Under the pieces are notes generated by a model. That model worked only from the letters and a program-made list of their open reading frames with translations. It did not search any database and was not told the DNA's origin. A stretch of 58,013 nt of DNA from Methanolobus sp. (GTDB taxonomy: Archaea; Halobacteriota; Methanosarcinia; Methanosarcinales; Methanosarcinaceae), in assembly GCF_030682845.1 (NCBI RefSeq), contig NZ_JAUXNK010000067.1, positions 1-58,013 of the forward strand, given 5' to 3'. Both the position numbers and the translations under genes were made by a program. Position 1 is the stretch's first letter; each line of letters begins with the position of its first letter. Of this stretch, positions 24,601-32,470 are shown piece after piece.

Positions 24601-25902
24601 TCAGTAGAACAGGAAGTATATCGTGGCTGTCATAAACAGACTGCTGATTCCCATTATTATGCCTCCGGCAGTGTAGGTTTTCAGTATTTCTAAAGTTTCC
24701 ATTTCAGCGAGATCCCCGAATATCCAGAAGAAAGGATCATTAAAGTGGGAGATAAGCAGCGTCCCCGAGGCCATTGAGAAAAGCACTATTTCGGCAGGCA
24801 GCCCCAGTTGTGGCATCACTGGCATTACCAGTGCCAGGCTGACAAGCATCGTCACGACCCTTGAGCCCTGTACACTCTGGATCGCAGCTGCAATAAGGAA
24901 CGGGATAAACAAGACCGGCATGTTCACTCCAAGCAGGAGGTTCCCTATTGCCTGTCCGGCCCCTGTCAAGGCAAGCGTTGCTCCAAGAGCCCCTCCACCG
25001 CACATGTCCAGAAGCACCACTCCTCCTCTTCGGATGCCTTTCTCTATCCATTCCCTGACCTGCACAGAGGCAATTCCCCTTGTCGGGAGCACCATTGAAA
25101 GTATAACACCAATCAGAAGGGCAACATTAGGAGTACCTATGAAGTCAAGAGGAGGAATCGCTATAAAAATTCCAGCAAGAATGAGTATTATCGGAACAAC
25201 AAGAGGTGCATATGAAGCTATCCTGCCGGGTGAATGTTTCATGCTCTCCTGTTCCTTCTCTTGAGGTGTATTCATCTTTTTATTGTTGTTGCTTTCCTTG
25301 TTCTCTTCAAGTCTGCAGAACCTGATTGCATAAAGGTAACCGATAATTGAAACTGTAAAGGCGATGATAAATCCCGTAAGCAGTACTTCCGTACGTACTA
25401 TACCCAGCTCGACCATGGCCGGATAGACCACAGGTGAAGGATATACCAGACTAAAGGATGCCAATGTTCCAAGCCCAAGAGATGTTGCAGCAACTCCACG
25501 CGGCGAACTCAGCTTGGTGCTTATTTCCCTGGCAACCGGGATGAATATCACATACGCAAGTATGCAGCACATAAGAGGTACTGAGAATATGAAACCCAGC
25601 ATGTTGAGCGAGAGGAATGGCTTTTTTGACAAACTGATGATATCCTCTGCTATAAGTGCAGTCCCGCCTGTCCTGTGAAGTATGGTTCCAATGATACTGC
25701 CTGCAGTTATCACAATAGCAAACTGGGCGAAGACCCTGCCCATTCCTGTGGAAATAGCATCCATTGTCCCTTTAGCTTCGCCTGCAAGCAGACCTACCAG
25801 TAGCGAGCCGGCAATCAGGCTAAGGAAGGGATGTATCCTCAATCGTGCAGTAAGTATAAGGATGAATGCCAGTGCAATAAAAAAAATTATAAGCGGGTTC
25901 AT
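24601..25902 (-). CDS. GntP-family permease, copy 2
   Basis: A 433-residue paralogue of the downstream permease, with the same N-terminal 'ILILTARLRIHPFLSLIAGSLLVGLLAG' and C-terminal 'SHFNDPFFWIFGDLAEMETLEILKTYT'. The cytoplasmic loop in the middle (about residues 205-225) is different and more polar (a run of N, K and Q residues). GntP proteins are inner-membrane proton symporters of small carboxylates. The gene follows a pair of Cys/His proteins by 53 bases and could be transcribed with them. Confidence 0.85.
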   Translation of the reverse strand: MNPLIIFFIALAFILILTARLRIHPFLSLIAGSLLVGLLAGEAKGTMDAISTGMGRVFAQFAIVITAGSIIGTILHRTGGTALIAEDIISLSKKPFLSLNMLGFIFSVPLMCCILAYVIFIPVAREISTKLSSPRGVAATSLGLGTLASFSLVYPSPVVYPAMVELGIVRTEVLLTGFIIAFTVSIIGYLYAIRFCRLEENKESNNNKKMNTPQEKEQESMKHSPGRIASYAPLVVPIILILAGIFIAIPPLDFIGTPNVALLIGVILSMVLPTRGIASVQVREWIEKGIRRGGVVLLDMCGGGALGATLALTGAGQAIGNLLLGVNMPVLFIPFLIAAAIQSVQGSRVVTMLVSLALVMPVMPQLGLPAEIVLFSMASGTLLISHFNDPFFWIFGDLAEMETLEILKTYTAGGIIMGISSLFMTATIYFLFY

Positions 25903-25955
25903 TGTTCGGAATAGCCTTAAGTATTTTGTTTACTTAAAGCCAGCCCTTAAAAAAG

Positions 25956-26573
25956 TTAACGTGAACTTCGCTCTTCCACGTACAACAGGTAAAGGCAACT
26001 GTTTTCTCTCATCTCCATGAACCCCTGGGTCTCGGAGATGCCTGCCTTTTCAAGTAAGACCTTCTTCCAGGATTCTGGAGGAAGTGCAATCTCTCCTGTA
26101 TACGCTTTGGCGCCTATCTGGGCATATTGCAGGGGTTTGCCATCTATCTTGATTCTTTTTGCCACTTCTTTCCTGTAGGTCTGATGCATCATGCATGCGC
26201 TGTGAGCTGCTGATGGCTGTATCGTGTGATTGTAGTGGTCTGTGGCCTCAACATGCACAGGATTGAAGTTGCCTATGCGTTTGATATACTCCCTTATAGC
26301 TTTGGAGAACGGGCATATATTGGTGACGAACCCGTATTTGCTTATCTGCTCTATGCTCTCAAAGGACGAGAATACAGATTCACCGCTGGCGACAGCTTTT
26401 GCAAAATCGTCCCAGGTCTCGTATTCTTCCTCAGGTACGGATTTGGCAAGTGATTCAGCCTGGCCGACCATATAATTAGTAAATCCTTCCACGCCCTGTT
26501 TATCTGAGATATCCTCAAAGAACAGGAAGACGGAAACATCAACAAAAGGATTGGATTCAATATTCTCTGCCAT
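25956..26573 (-). CDS. Conserved protein of unknown function with CP and Cys-x2-HQ motifs (paralogue 1)
   Basis: A 205-residue soluble protein. It shares with the next gene the pattern 'C-P-x5-R-x-Y-I-x-R-I-G' (here NICPFSKAIREYIKRIGNF, about residues 86-104) and 'C-x2-H-Q-x2-R' (ACMMHQTYRKE, about 131-141), plus a conserved 'D-x-Y-N' before the latter. Conserved Cys and His suggest a metal or haem site or a thiol catalyst; the L-2-amino-thiazoline-carboxylate hydrolase-like group came to mind but I cannot confirm it. GGGTGATAAT precedes the ATG. It follows its paralogue by 10 bases. Confidence 0.6.
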   Translation of the reverse strand: MAENIESNPFVDVSVFLFFEDISDKQGVEGFTNYMVGQAESLAKSVPEEEYETWDDFAKAVASGESVFSSFESIEQISKYGFVTNICPFSKAIREYIKRIGNFNPVHVEATDHYNHTIQPSAAHSACMMHQTYRKEVAKRIKIDGKPLQYAQIGAKAYTGEIALPPESWKKVLLEKAGISETQGFMEMRENSCLYLLYVEERSSR

Positions 26574-26583
26574 ATTATCACCC

Positions 26584-27210
26584 TTAATCGACTACTTCCT
26601 CACCAGCGCTCTTTCCTTTTACTATAATGGCGAATACGCATGATGCGCTGCGAAGGATACTTTTGATGTGGCGTTCATCCACATTTATCCTTGCAAGATT
26701 CTCAGGCACCATTTTCACATCTCCTGTCATGCCTTTGTTTGCAAGCTGCAGGCATTCAAGGGCCTGTTTAGCGACTGTGACATTATTGGCCGCGATCTCC
26801 CTGAATCTCTGGTGAGTGATGCAGTAATTGGAAACCGCTGAATCCCTGATGCGATTATTGTAACTATCTGCAACGTCGGTGTCTGAATCGGGAATTGGCC
26901 CTATCCTGGAGATGTATCTTCTCATTGTAGGTGCCATGGGACAGGTCTTCAGTGCATAGACATATCCAATAACATCCCCGTCCTTGTCAATAATGGCAAG
27001 ATCGGTAAGTACGTTAACTTCTCCTTCTACGGTAAGGGATGTCCTTCCCTCTTTCATTGCCACGTTAAAGGCGGGCCAGCCTACATAAGCTTCTTTTCCC
27101 ATCCTTTCGGCATAACTTTCACCTACACGGAGCCAGTATTCTACAACACCCTCCGTTCCTGCTTTGCTGACCATATCATCAACAAGTGAATATATTGCAA
27201 TGTCCATCAT
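26584..27210 (-). CDS. Conserved protein of unknown function with CP and Cys-x2-HQ motifs (paralogue 2)
   Basis: A 208-residue soluble protein homologous to the downstream gene. The shared motifs are 'KTCPMAPTMRRYISRIGPI' (about residues 88-106) and 'YCITHQRFREIA' (about 133-144), with 'DSYNNRI' between. The N-terminal part ('EGVVEYWLRVGESYAERMG') also aligns loosely with 'EGFTNYMVGQAESLAKSVP' of its neighbour. AAGGAGAACC lies upstream of ATG 27210. It begins the minus-strand group that continues into the GntP permeases. Function is unknown; a two-subunit complex of the paralogues is possible. Confidence 0.6.
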   Translation of the reverse strand: MMDIAIYSLVDDMVSKAGTEGVVEYWLRVGESYAERMGKEAYVGWPAFNVAMKEGRTSLTVEGEVNVLTDLAIIDKDGDVIGYVYALKTCPMAPTMRRYISRIGPIPDSDTDVADSYNNRIRDSAVSNYCITHQRFREIAANNVTVAKQALECLQLANKGMTGDVKMVPENLARINVDERHIKSILRSASCVFAIIVKGKSAGEEVVD

Positions 27211-27331
27211 GGCTATGGTTCTCCTTATTCGTCTCTCACCATTCTATCTAAATATACTATATTTATATATTAATTGCACTGATTGTTTTTATTCTTTGCT
27301 ATTGAATTATGCATATTATATTAAAATCGCA

Positions 27332-27883
27332 TTATTTTTTTGACCACTGGAATTCCGGGTTCCCCGGGTAGAGCATTGATGTTGTCATATTATCTTCTGA
27401 TATCACTTTCTCAGCTTCTTCAACAGAACCCACGCCTATTTCAAAAACCTCCTCTCCCGTTACGTTATACCTGAGCATTATCTGCCCGTTCCCTGGTTTT
27501 AGCAGCTGGACAAAATCATTTCCGGGAGAATCTATGCCAGTCTCATATCCCAATTGGCTTTTCGCAGTCCATCTGCAGAGCTCAGCGCACACGTTATCCT
27601 CGTTCAGGGGCTGGTCAACGGATGACAGGCTTGCAGACAGCGTAGCAGTGCTTGTGATAATGGGATGTTCAGCATGATCTTCAGCGCAGGCTGGGATGTG
27701 TTGTTCTTTTTTCTCAGAAACCTTGCTCCTGCTAAGCTGTGAACGACACTTCATGTGGAAATGGCTATCTTTCCCCTTCCCGCCATCTCTGGACAGGACG
27801 TGCAACATTTTCACAAAAGATGTTCCACGCTCCCTTTTTTCGGGTGATGCCCTTTCAAGATGTTGTATCCATTGGTTTTTCAT
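27332..27883 (-). CDS. Hypothetical protein at the end of the chemosensory cluster
   Basis: A 183-residue open frame without recognised motifs. The first 70 residues are basic with scattered Cys and His. The last 90 ('GNDFVQLLKPGNGQIMLRYN', 'VTGEEVFEIGVGSVEEAEKV') look like a folded alpha/beta segment. No clear ribosome-binding site precedes ATG 27883, so the true start may be further in (the C-terminal domain could be expressed alone). It lies 48 bases after the last cheC. Whether it belongs to that transcript is unknown. Confidence 0.4.
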   Translation of the reverse strand: MKNQWIQHLERASPEKRERGTSFVKMLHVLSRDGGKGKDSHFHMKCRSQLSRSKVSEKKEQHIPACAEDHAEHPIITSTATLSASLSSVDQPLNEDNVCAELCRWTAKSQLGYETGIDSPGNDFVQLLKPGNGQIMLRYNVTGEEVFEIGVGSVEEAEKVISEDNMTTSMLYPGNPEFQWSKK

Positions 27884-27931
27884 GCAGGATCAGTTTGTAT
27901 GATTTGTTTACTTGTTCACCTGTTTATCAGA

Positions 27932-28555
27932 TCAGGAGAGCATTTTTCCGATAGATTCCCTGAGCTTATCAAGAGAAGCCGGATCAAGCAGGAGAAACAT
28001 GTCTCCATAGATGGTATTCAATCCCTTCCCGTCACCGGCGTCATGAACCATGAACATCGTTTCAATATTCAGCAACTCGTCAGGTTCATTCTCTATCAGT
28101 GAGGAAGCTCTTTTAAGAACATTCAGTATCGTTCCTATGACTATCTCCGGGGTGCTATGGCGCACTGTCATATCAAGGAAAGATGTAAGAGCCCCTATAT
28201 AGGAGCCTGCAAGTATATTTCCCAGTTCGGCAAGTGCAGATTCATGCATTGTAGGATCATTGGCCTGTTCAGATTCGCCAAGCATAAGGCTGCTCAGGAG
28301 CACAGCATTGTTAAATTCGAATAGAAGCAGGGCAACGCCTCTGAGTTCTCCTTCGATCTTTAACATGACCCCTGCCATAGTGATAGATTCGGGAATCAGC
28401 ATTGAGACCTTTTCATGCTGCAGCATTCCCACGTCTGAGAGGTTTAGCCTTACATTACGGCTCACGAGTTTTGAAAGGGAGGTTGTTGCATTTCCCATCC
28501 CTATGCTTCCGATCTCTTTGAGCGCGTCAGTCTCAAAACTGTTCAACATATCCAT
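27932..28555 (-). CDS. cheC: CheC-family chemotaxis phosphatase, paralogue with altered site 1
   Basis: A 207-residue CheC. CheC-type enzymes dephosphorylate CheY-P using two sites of pattern (D/S)-x3-E-x2-N. Here site 1 is D10-x3-E14-x2-S17 (ALKEIGSIGMGN): the catalytic Asn is replaced by Ser. Site 2 in 'HESALAELGNILAGSY' is intact (S, E, N). The start ATG 28555 has GTGAGG six bases before it; the longer GTG start at 28567 overlaps that signal. It is the last recognised che gene of the minus-strand cluster, separated from the other three cheC genes by a membrane protein gene and cheD. Confidence 0.9.
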   Translation of the reverse strand: MDMLNSFETDALKEIGSIGMGNATTSLSKLVSRNVRLNLSDVGMLQHEKVSMLIPESITMAGVMLKIEGELRGVALLLFEFNNAVLLSSLMLGESEQANDPTMHESALAELGNILAGSYIGALTSFLDMTVRHSTPEIVIGTILNVLKRASSLIENEPDELLNIETMFMVHDAGDGKGLNTIYGDMFLLLDPASLDKLRESIGKMLS

Positions 28556-28572
28556 ACTATACCTCACTACTT

Positions 28573-29805
28573 TTATTCAGGCTCAATGACTAATTTTTCA
28601 TTCTCTTCGCTTTGTTCCATGTAGAACTTCTCTCCGACGTAGAAGCGAACATATTCCTCCCTGCCGCCCTTTACGATACGTATTCTGGAATGCATGATAT
28701 CTGCAAGATTGAGGAAAAGCCCTTCAAATCTGGAAACAATTTTTTCTTCATGTGCTGGTTTATTGAGGAGGCCTATAAGGGTAATCTCACTGGTGCTGAA
28801 CCTTTCGACCATTTTTGATACGAACTCGTAGATCTCCGTTTCTCCCTCACTGACTATAAGATGTGTAAGAGGCTCAAATATTATGGCGCAATCTTTGGGC
28901 AATTTGCTTGTGAGGTCGAAGAACTTATCGAGCTCTGTAGCCGGTAATTTAATTATTCCACCGTCTTCTGAGATCGTTTTTATAGTGGGTGAGATCTCGA
29001 TGAACTTCATAGCACCGACATCCATGAGGTCGGCCAGCTTTTCCTTATAAAGATTTGTCCGTGGCTGGGTGGAAACAAGTACTGTGTTCACTGTCTCTCC
29101 ATACAACCTGAGGCATATTTCGATAACTGCATCCTCATATCTCATATGAGGGGCATATTCAAGCAAAGTGGACCGTTTGAACAGATTTGCAGTCTGTTCA
29201 AACTCTGCAAAAACACCTGCCCTGTCATTCATGGGGCATTTATCGATCTCTTCTTCATACCTGATGCATGTGTCTAGTACATCACAGTCCATGCATGATG
29301 TCATGCCTTTGTCAACAACGCACTCATATATCAGGCATTTTTCTTCTGCATGCCTGTTCTTAGAAATGCATCCCGGACACTTCTCACTTTCATACATCTC
29401 ACAAAGGGAACATTTCTTTGCACATGCGGATTTCACGACCTGGTTCTTCTGGAAAACCATTCCTTCAAGAAGGAAATCCCCAAGTTTCTCCCGGGGAATG
29501 GTCCTGAAAGCAGTGAACATCATAAAGCCTGCTGCTGCAAATATGCTGGTATATACCGCACTCCAGAAACCCAGATATATAAGAATGGTTTCAGAAACTG
29601 TAGGGTCAGGTATACTGACTGCCACAGAAGGGAATATGGATGTGGTTATGAGGAATATAGCTGTGAGTGCAAGAAGCAGCCATGCGATGGACCCTTTCTT
29701 AGTCTCATAATATACCCTGACCCAGAAGTAAATAGCTGCTATCCCTGCTGAAAGTGAGATAGAGATGAATAATATGTATACCAATGTGATATCCGGGGTT
29801 AACAT
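28573..29805 (-). CDS. Membrane protein with Cys-rich segment and DUF835/RecA-like C-terminal domain
   Basis: A 410-residue protein. Residues 1-95 hold three membrane spans ('LVYILFISISLSAGIAAIYFW', 'SIAWLLLALTAIFLITT', and 'ILIYLGFWSAVYTSIFAAAG'-like). Residues about 125-195 contain some twelve cysteines in CxxC-type pairs (CAKKCSLC, CPGC, CMDC), suggesting a zinc or iron-sulfur site. Residues about 215-390 resemble DUF835, a RecA/KaiC-like fold without a Walker A loop. Such a layout suits a membrane sensor or adaptor. Its position between cheD and the last cheC links it to the chemosensory cluster, where no ordinary receptor gene is present. Confidence 0.65.
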   Translation of the reverse strand: MLTPDITLVYILFISISLSAGIAAIYFWVRVYYETKKGSIAWLLLALTAIFLITTSIFPSVAVSIPDPTVSETILIYLGFWSAVYTSIFAAAGFMMFTAFRTIPREKLGDFLLEGMVFQKNQVVKSACAKKCSLCEMYESEKCPGCISKNRHAEEKCLIYECVVDKGMTSCMDCDVLDTCIRYEEEIDKCPMNDRAGVFAEFEQTANLFKRSTLLEYAPHMRYEDAVIEICLRLYGETVNTVLVSTQPRTNLYKEKLADLMDVGAMKFIEISPTIKTISEDGGIIKLPATELDKFFDLTSKLPKDCAIIFEPLTHLIVSEGETEIYEFVSKMVERFSTSEITLIGLLNKPAHEEKIVSRFEGLFLNLADIMHSRIRIVKGGREEYVRFYVGEKFYMEQSEENEKLVIEPE

Positions 29806-29859
29806 TTTGCCGCCACCTTAATTCCTCATCAGATGCTGATATGTATTTATATTTATATG

Positions 29860-30333
29860 TTAATATATTTTTTGCCTTTTAAGAGCACTTTTCACTATAA
29901 GCTCGCCATTATCTGTGTCCAGGATTATCGTACGTCCATAGTTCTCGCCTGTATCTTCTGCGACCAGCGGGATCCTTAGTTTCTTCAGGATTTCCTTGGT
30001 TGCAGTGACATTCCTCTCTCCAATATTGAGCTGGGTGGTTGAGCTGAAGGAAAACATTCTAGCTCCTCCTGCGATTTTAGCTTTGATGGCACTCTTTGCG
30101 GCGCCTTCCTTTACCATACATTCTACGAGATAGGGTATACCTGTATCAGCAAACTTTGCAAGATTATCCTTTGCTCTTGCATTTTCTATACTTGGAAGCA
30201 TTATATGCACCATTCCGCCGACACAGCTGCTTTTATCGTACATGGCAACACCTACGCACGACCCCAGTCCAAGAGTCGTTATTTTAGCAGGTTTTTTTGC
30301 TACCGCGCTGTCTGCCATTCCTACGATTATCAT
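29860..30333 (-). CDS. cheD: Chemoreceptor glutamine deamidase
   Basis: A 157-residue CheD. The motif 'TLGLGSCVGVAMYDKSSCVGGMVHIMLP' supplies the catalytic Cys26 and His43. CheD deamidates receptor glutamines and, with CheC, forms a complex that raises CheC phosphatase activity in Bacillus and Thermotoga. It starts 5 bases after the stop of a cheC gene, matching the usual CheC-CheD coupling. The 9-residue lead before the conserved core is slightly long; M6 is an alternative start. Confidence 0.93.
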   Translation of the reverse strand: MIIVGMADSAVAKKPAKITTLGLGSCVGVAMYDKSSCVGGMVHIMLPSIENARAKDNLAKFADTGIPYLVECMVKEGAAKSAIKAKIAGGARMFSFSSTTQLNIGERNVTATKEILKKLRIPLVAEDTGENYGRTIILDTDNGELIVKSALKRQKIY

Positions 30334-30338
30334 GATAT

Positions 30339-30950
30339 TCAGGTACGCATTTTGTTGATCCTGTCAAGGATGTTCCTCATGGAGGCTGCATCCAGCAGCA
30401 TGTACATGTCACCGCTCAGGCTATGGTACTCATCTTCAGCTTCTATCTCAAACAGCGCGGTCAGCCCAATGATATGATCTACTTTTCCGTTGAGGTATTT
30501 TCCGCACTTTTTCAATAGGTCTTCAGGACTGCCTTCTGCCAGTACGGGCAATGAAGGTGTTACTGACATGTCAAGGAACTTTGAAAGAGCAGTACAGTAG
30601 GTACCTGCCAGGATATTTGCCACTTCTATGACAACTGAATTCCTCATGTAAGGATCATCTTCGTATTCTGTGTGTGCAAGCATCATCTCTGATAGTACTT
30701 CCGAATGCCTTTTATTCAACATGAGTATGAAACCGCCGTTCAGGTCACCTATTACCTTGACTATGGCTCCTGTCTTGCTATGATCCTCATGATCTGAAAT
30801 ACTGTCTGGGTCAAGGGATGTGAGTTCAGAGGCACTGACCTTGATCGTTTTTCCAATCAGTTGAGAAAGAGCTGTTGTGGCGTTTCCCATACCAATGTTC
30901 CCTATCTCATTAAGCGCGTCATAATAGAACTGGTCAAGTATTATTTTCAT
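30339..30950 (-). CDS. cheC: CheC-family chemotaxis phosphatase, both sites intact
   Basis: A 203-residue CheC. Site 1 is D11-x3-E15-x2-N18 (YYDALNEIGNIG) and site 2 is S-x3-E-x2-N in 'NSVVIEVANILAGTY': both complete. It is the only one of the four paralogues in this cluster with two full phosphatase sites. It lies directly before cheD (gap 5 bases), so it is the most likely classic CheC-CheD partner and CheY-P phosphatase. GGAGGTAGAAT precedes the ATG. Confidence 0.93.
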   Translation of the reverse strand: MKIILDQFYYDALNEIGNIGMGNATTALSQLIGKTIKVSASELTSLDPDSISDHEDHSKTGAIVKVIGDLNGGFILMLNKRHSEVLSEMMLAHTEYEDDPYMRNSVVIEVANILAGTYCTALSKFLDMSVTPSLPVLAEGSPEDLLKKCGKYLNGKVDHIIGLTALFEIEAEDEYHSLSGDMYMLLDAASMRNILDRINKMRT

Positions 30951-30966
30951 ATTCTACCTCCTTCAG

Positions 30967-31581
30967 TTATACCATATCGTTAATTCTTGTAAGGATCCTG
31001 TCCATTGATTCAGGATCGAACAAAGTTAGTAGGATACCTTCCATCCTGTTTTTTTCCATTGTGAAGAAGGTGTCAAAGAGAAATGTGTACTCCACGTTCC
31101 TACTCATTTCAATGAGTATCTGGTCCATGATGGCACCAAGCATGTCATAGGTCTGCATCGGAGGTGAGATCTTGAAATTCAGTCCCAGGAATTCAGAGAG
31201 TGAGCTTACGTAGGAACCTGCCAGGATATGTCCCACTTCCTCTATGAGGGATTGGTTCATGGAGCTCAGGATATCCGGAGCTTCTTCGCCGGTAATTGTG
31301 GTGCATATCGTTTCGGCGGTGTCCCTGGATAGCAACATCATGATGTAACCGTTAATGTCTCCGTCCAGATGCATAATCACTCCCGAGACCACCGTATCAG
31401 CGCCGCCGGCACTCTCCGGTACTTCCTCTATCTTCTCTATCTTTAGTTCTGGAACTTCTATACTGATCTGCTTGCCTATCATCTTTGAAAGGGAGGTCAC
31501 AGCATTACCCACGCCTATATTGACTATTTCCTTCAAAGCACTGGCCTGCAGCTCAGTCAATTCATCCATCCTGCCTGTCAT
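30967..31581 (-). CDS. cheC: CheC-family chemotaxis phosphatase, paralogue with altered site 2
   Basis: A 204-residue CheC. Site 1 is intact (S14-x3-E18-x2-N21 in SALKEIVNIGVG). Site 2 reads S-x3-E-x2-H in 'SLIEEVGHILAGSY', so the Asn is lost. The frame extends to an ATG at 31737, which would overlap cheR by 104 bases; ATG 31581 with GAGGA eight bases before it gives the normal CheC length and is chosen. The intervening 52 bases separate it from cheR. It probably binds CheY-P or CheD with reduced or single-site activity. Confidence 0.88.
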   Translation of the reverse strand: MTGRMDELTELQASALKEIVNIGVGNAVTSLSKMIGKQISIEVPELKIEKIEEVPESAGGADTVVSGVIMHLDGDINGYIMMLLSRDTAETICTTITGEEAPDILSSMNQSLIEEVGHILAGSYVSSLSEFLGLNFKISPPMQTYDMLGAIMDQILIEMSRNVEYTFLFDTFFTMEKNRMEGILLTLFDPESMDRILTRINDMV

Positions 31582-31633
31582 GTTTTTTTCCTCTGTATCC
31601 GTTTTTGATTTGCCTGGTTCTGTCGGCCCTTGG

Positions 31634-32470
31634 TCATTTGCAGTATATTCTTTCTTTTGCATTGAAAGGTCTGAAGCGGTCTTTGGAGGGTCCAAGGAGT
31701 GTTTCCGTTTTTCCCATGACAAAGAATCCATTCTCATTCAGTCCTTCGTAAAAGTCCATGTACAATTTTTCCTGCAGTTCTTTTTCAAAATAAATAGTGA
31801 CATTCCTGCAGAATATGATGTCAAATCCCTTGATCTTCGGGCCTGATATCATGTCATGGGACTTGAAGTGCGTCATCTTTTTGAGACTGTCTATTACATG
31901 GTACTGGTTTCCCTGCTGTACAAAATACTTTTTCAGGAACGTGGGCCCCACATCTTTCATTTCAATGTCGCTGTAGACACCCTGCTGGGCCTGCTGAAGG
32001 CTTGCCTTGTCTATGTCAGTGCCTGTTATCGATATATTGTATCTTTTGAGATTAACTCCCAGAATGTGGTCCAGAAGCATTGCAATGGAGTATGCTTCCA
32101 CTCCTATGGAGCAACCGGCGCTCCATATCTTTATGGATTTGAGAGGACTGCTGCCTTTCGACTTGATCACGGCAGGGAGTACTTCTTTTTCCACGATGTC
32201 ATATACCTCTGTGTTACGGAAGAAGTTCGTGACATTGACAGTCAGCGTATCCATGAGTACAGCACGCTCACCATCATTCTCTTTCAGGAGCTTTACATAA
32301 TCCCCATAATTATTCGAGCCAGAAGCTCTCAGTCTCACATCGATTCTCCTTTTAAAATGGGAATCCTTATAGTACTCACAGTTAAACCCGAGTTTGTCTT
32401 TGATCACGTTCTTGAGCATTGCAAAATCGGCATCCTCTTTCGTAACATGTTTCTCAGCAGTCTTAAGCAT
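31634..32470 (-). CDS. cheR: Chemoreceptor glutamate methyltransferase
   Basis: A 278-residue CheR. The N-terminal helical domain includes 'KRRIDVRLRASGSNNYGDY'. The SAM-binding loop 'IWSAGCSIGVEAYSIAMLL' corresponds to the usual GCS(T/S)GEEPYS, here with G-V-E-A in place of G-E-E-P. 'DIIFCRNVTIYFEKELQ' matches the conserved 'I.CRNVLIYF' motif. It methylates receptor glutamates for adaptation. Its start lies directly at the stop of the FtsA-like gene (TAAATG with GAGG in front), so the two are translated together. Confidence 0.92.
   Translation of the reverse strand: MLKTAEKHVTKEDADFAMLKNVIKDKLGFNCEYYKDSHFKRRIDVRLRASGSNNYGDYVKLLKENDGERAVLMDTLTVNVTNFFRNTEVYDIVEKEVLPAVIKSKGSSPLKSIKIWSAGCSIGVEAYSIAMLLDHILGVNLKRYNISITGTDIDKASLQQAQQGVYSDIEMKDVGPTFLKKYFVQQGNQYHVIDSLKKMTHFKSHDMISGPKIKGFDIIFCRNVTIYFEKELQEKLYMDFYEGLNENGFFVMGKTETLLGPSKDRFRPFNAKERIYCK

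Noticed and set aside
31582-31737. N-terminal extension of the cheC gene at 30967 into cheR
   Set aside because: The extra 52 residues are low-complexity and lie antiphase in the cheR coding end; ATG 31581 has GAGGA and gives the normal CheC size.
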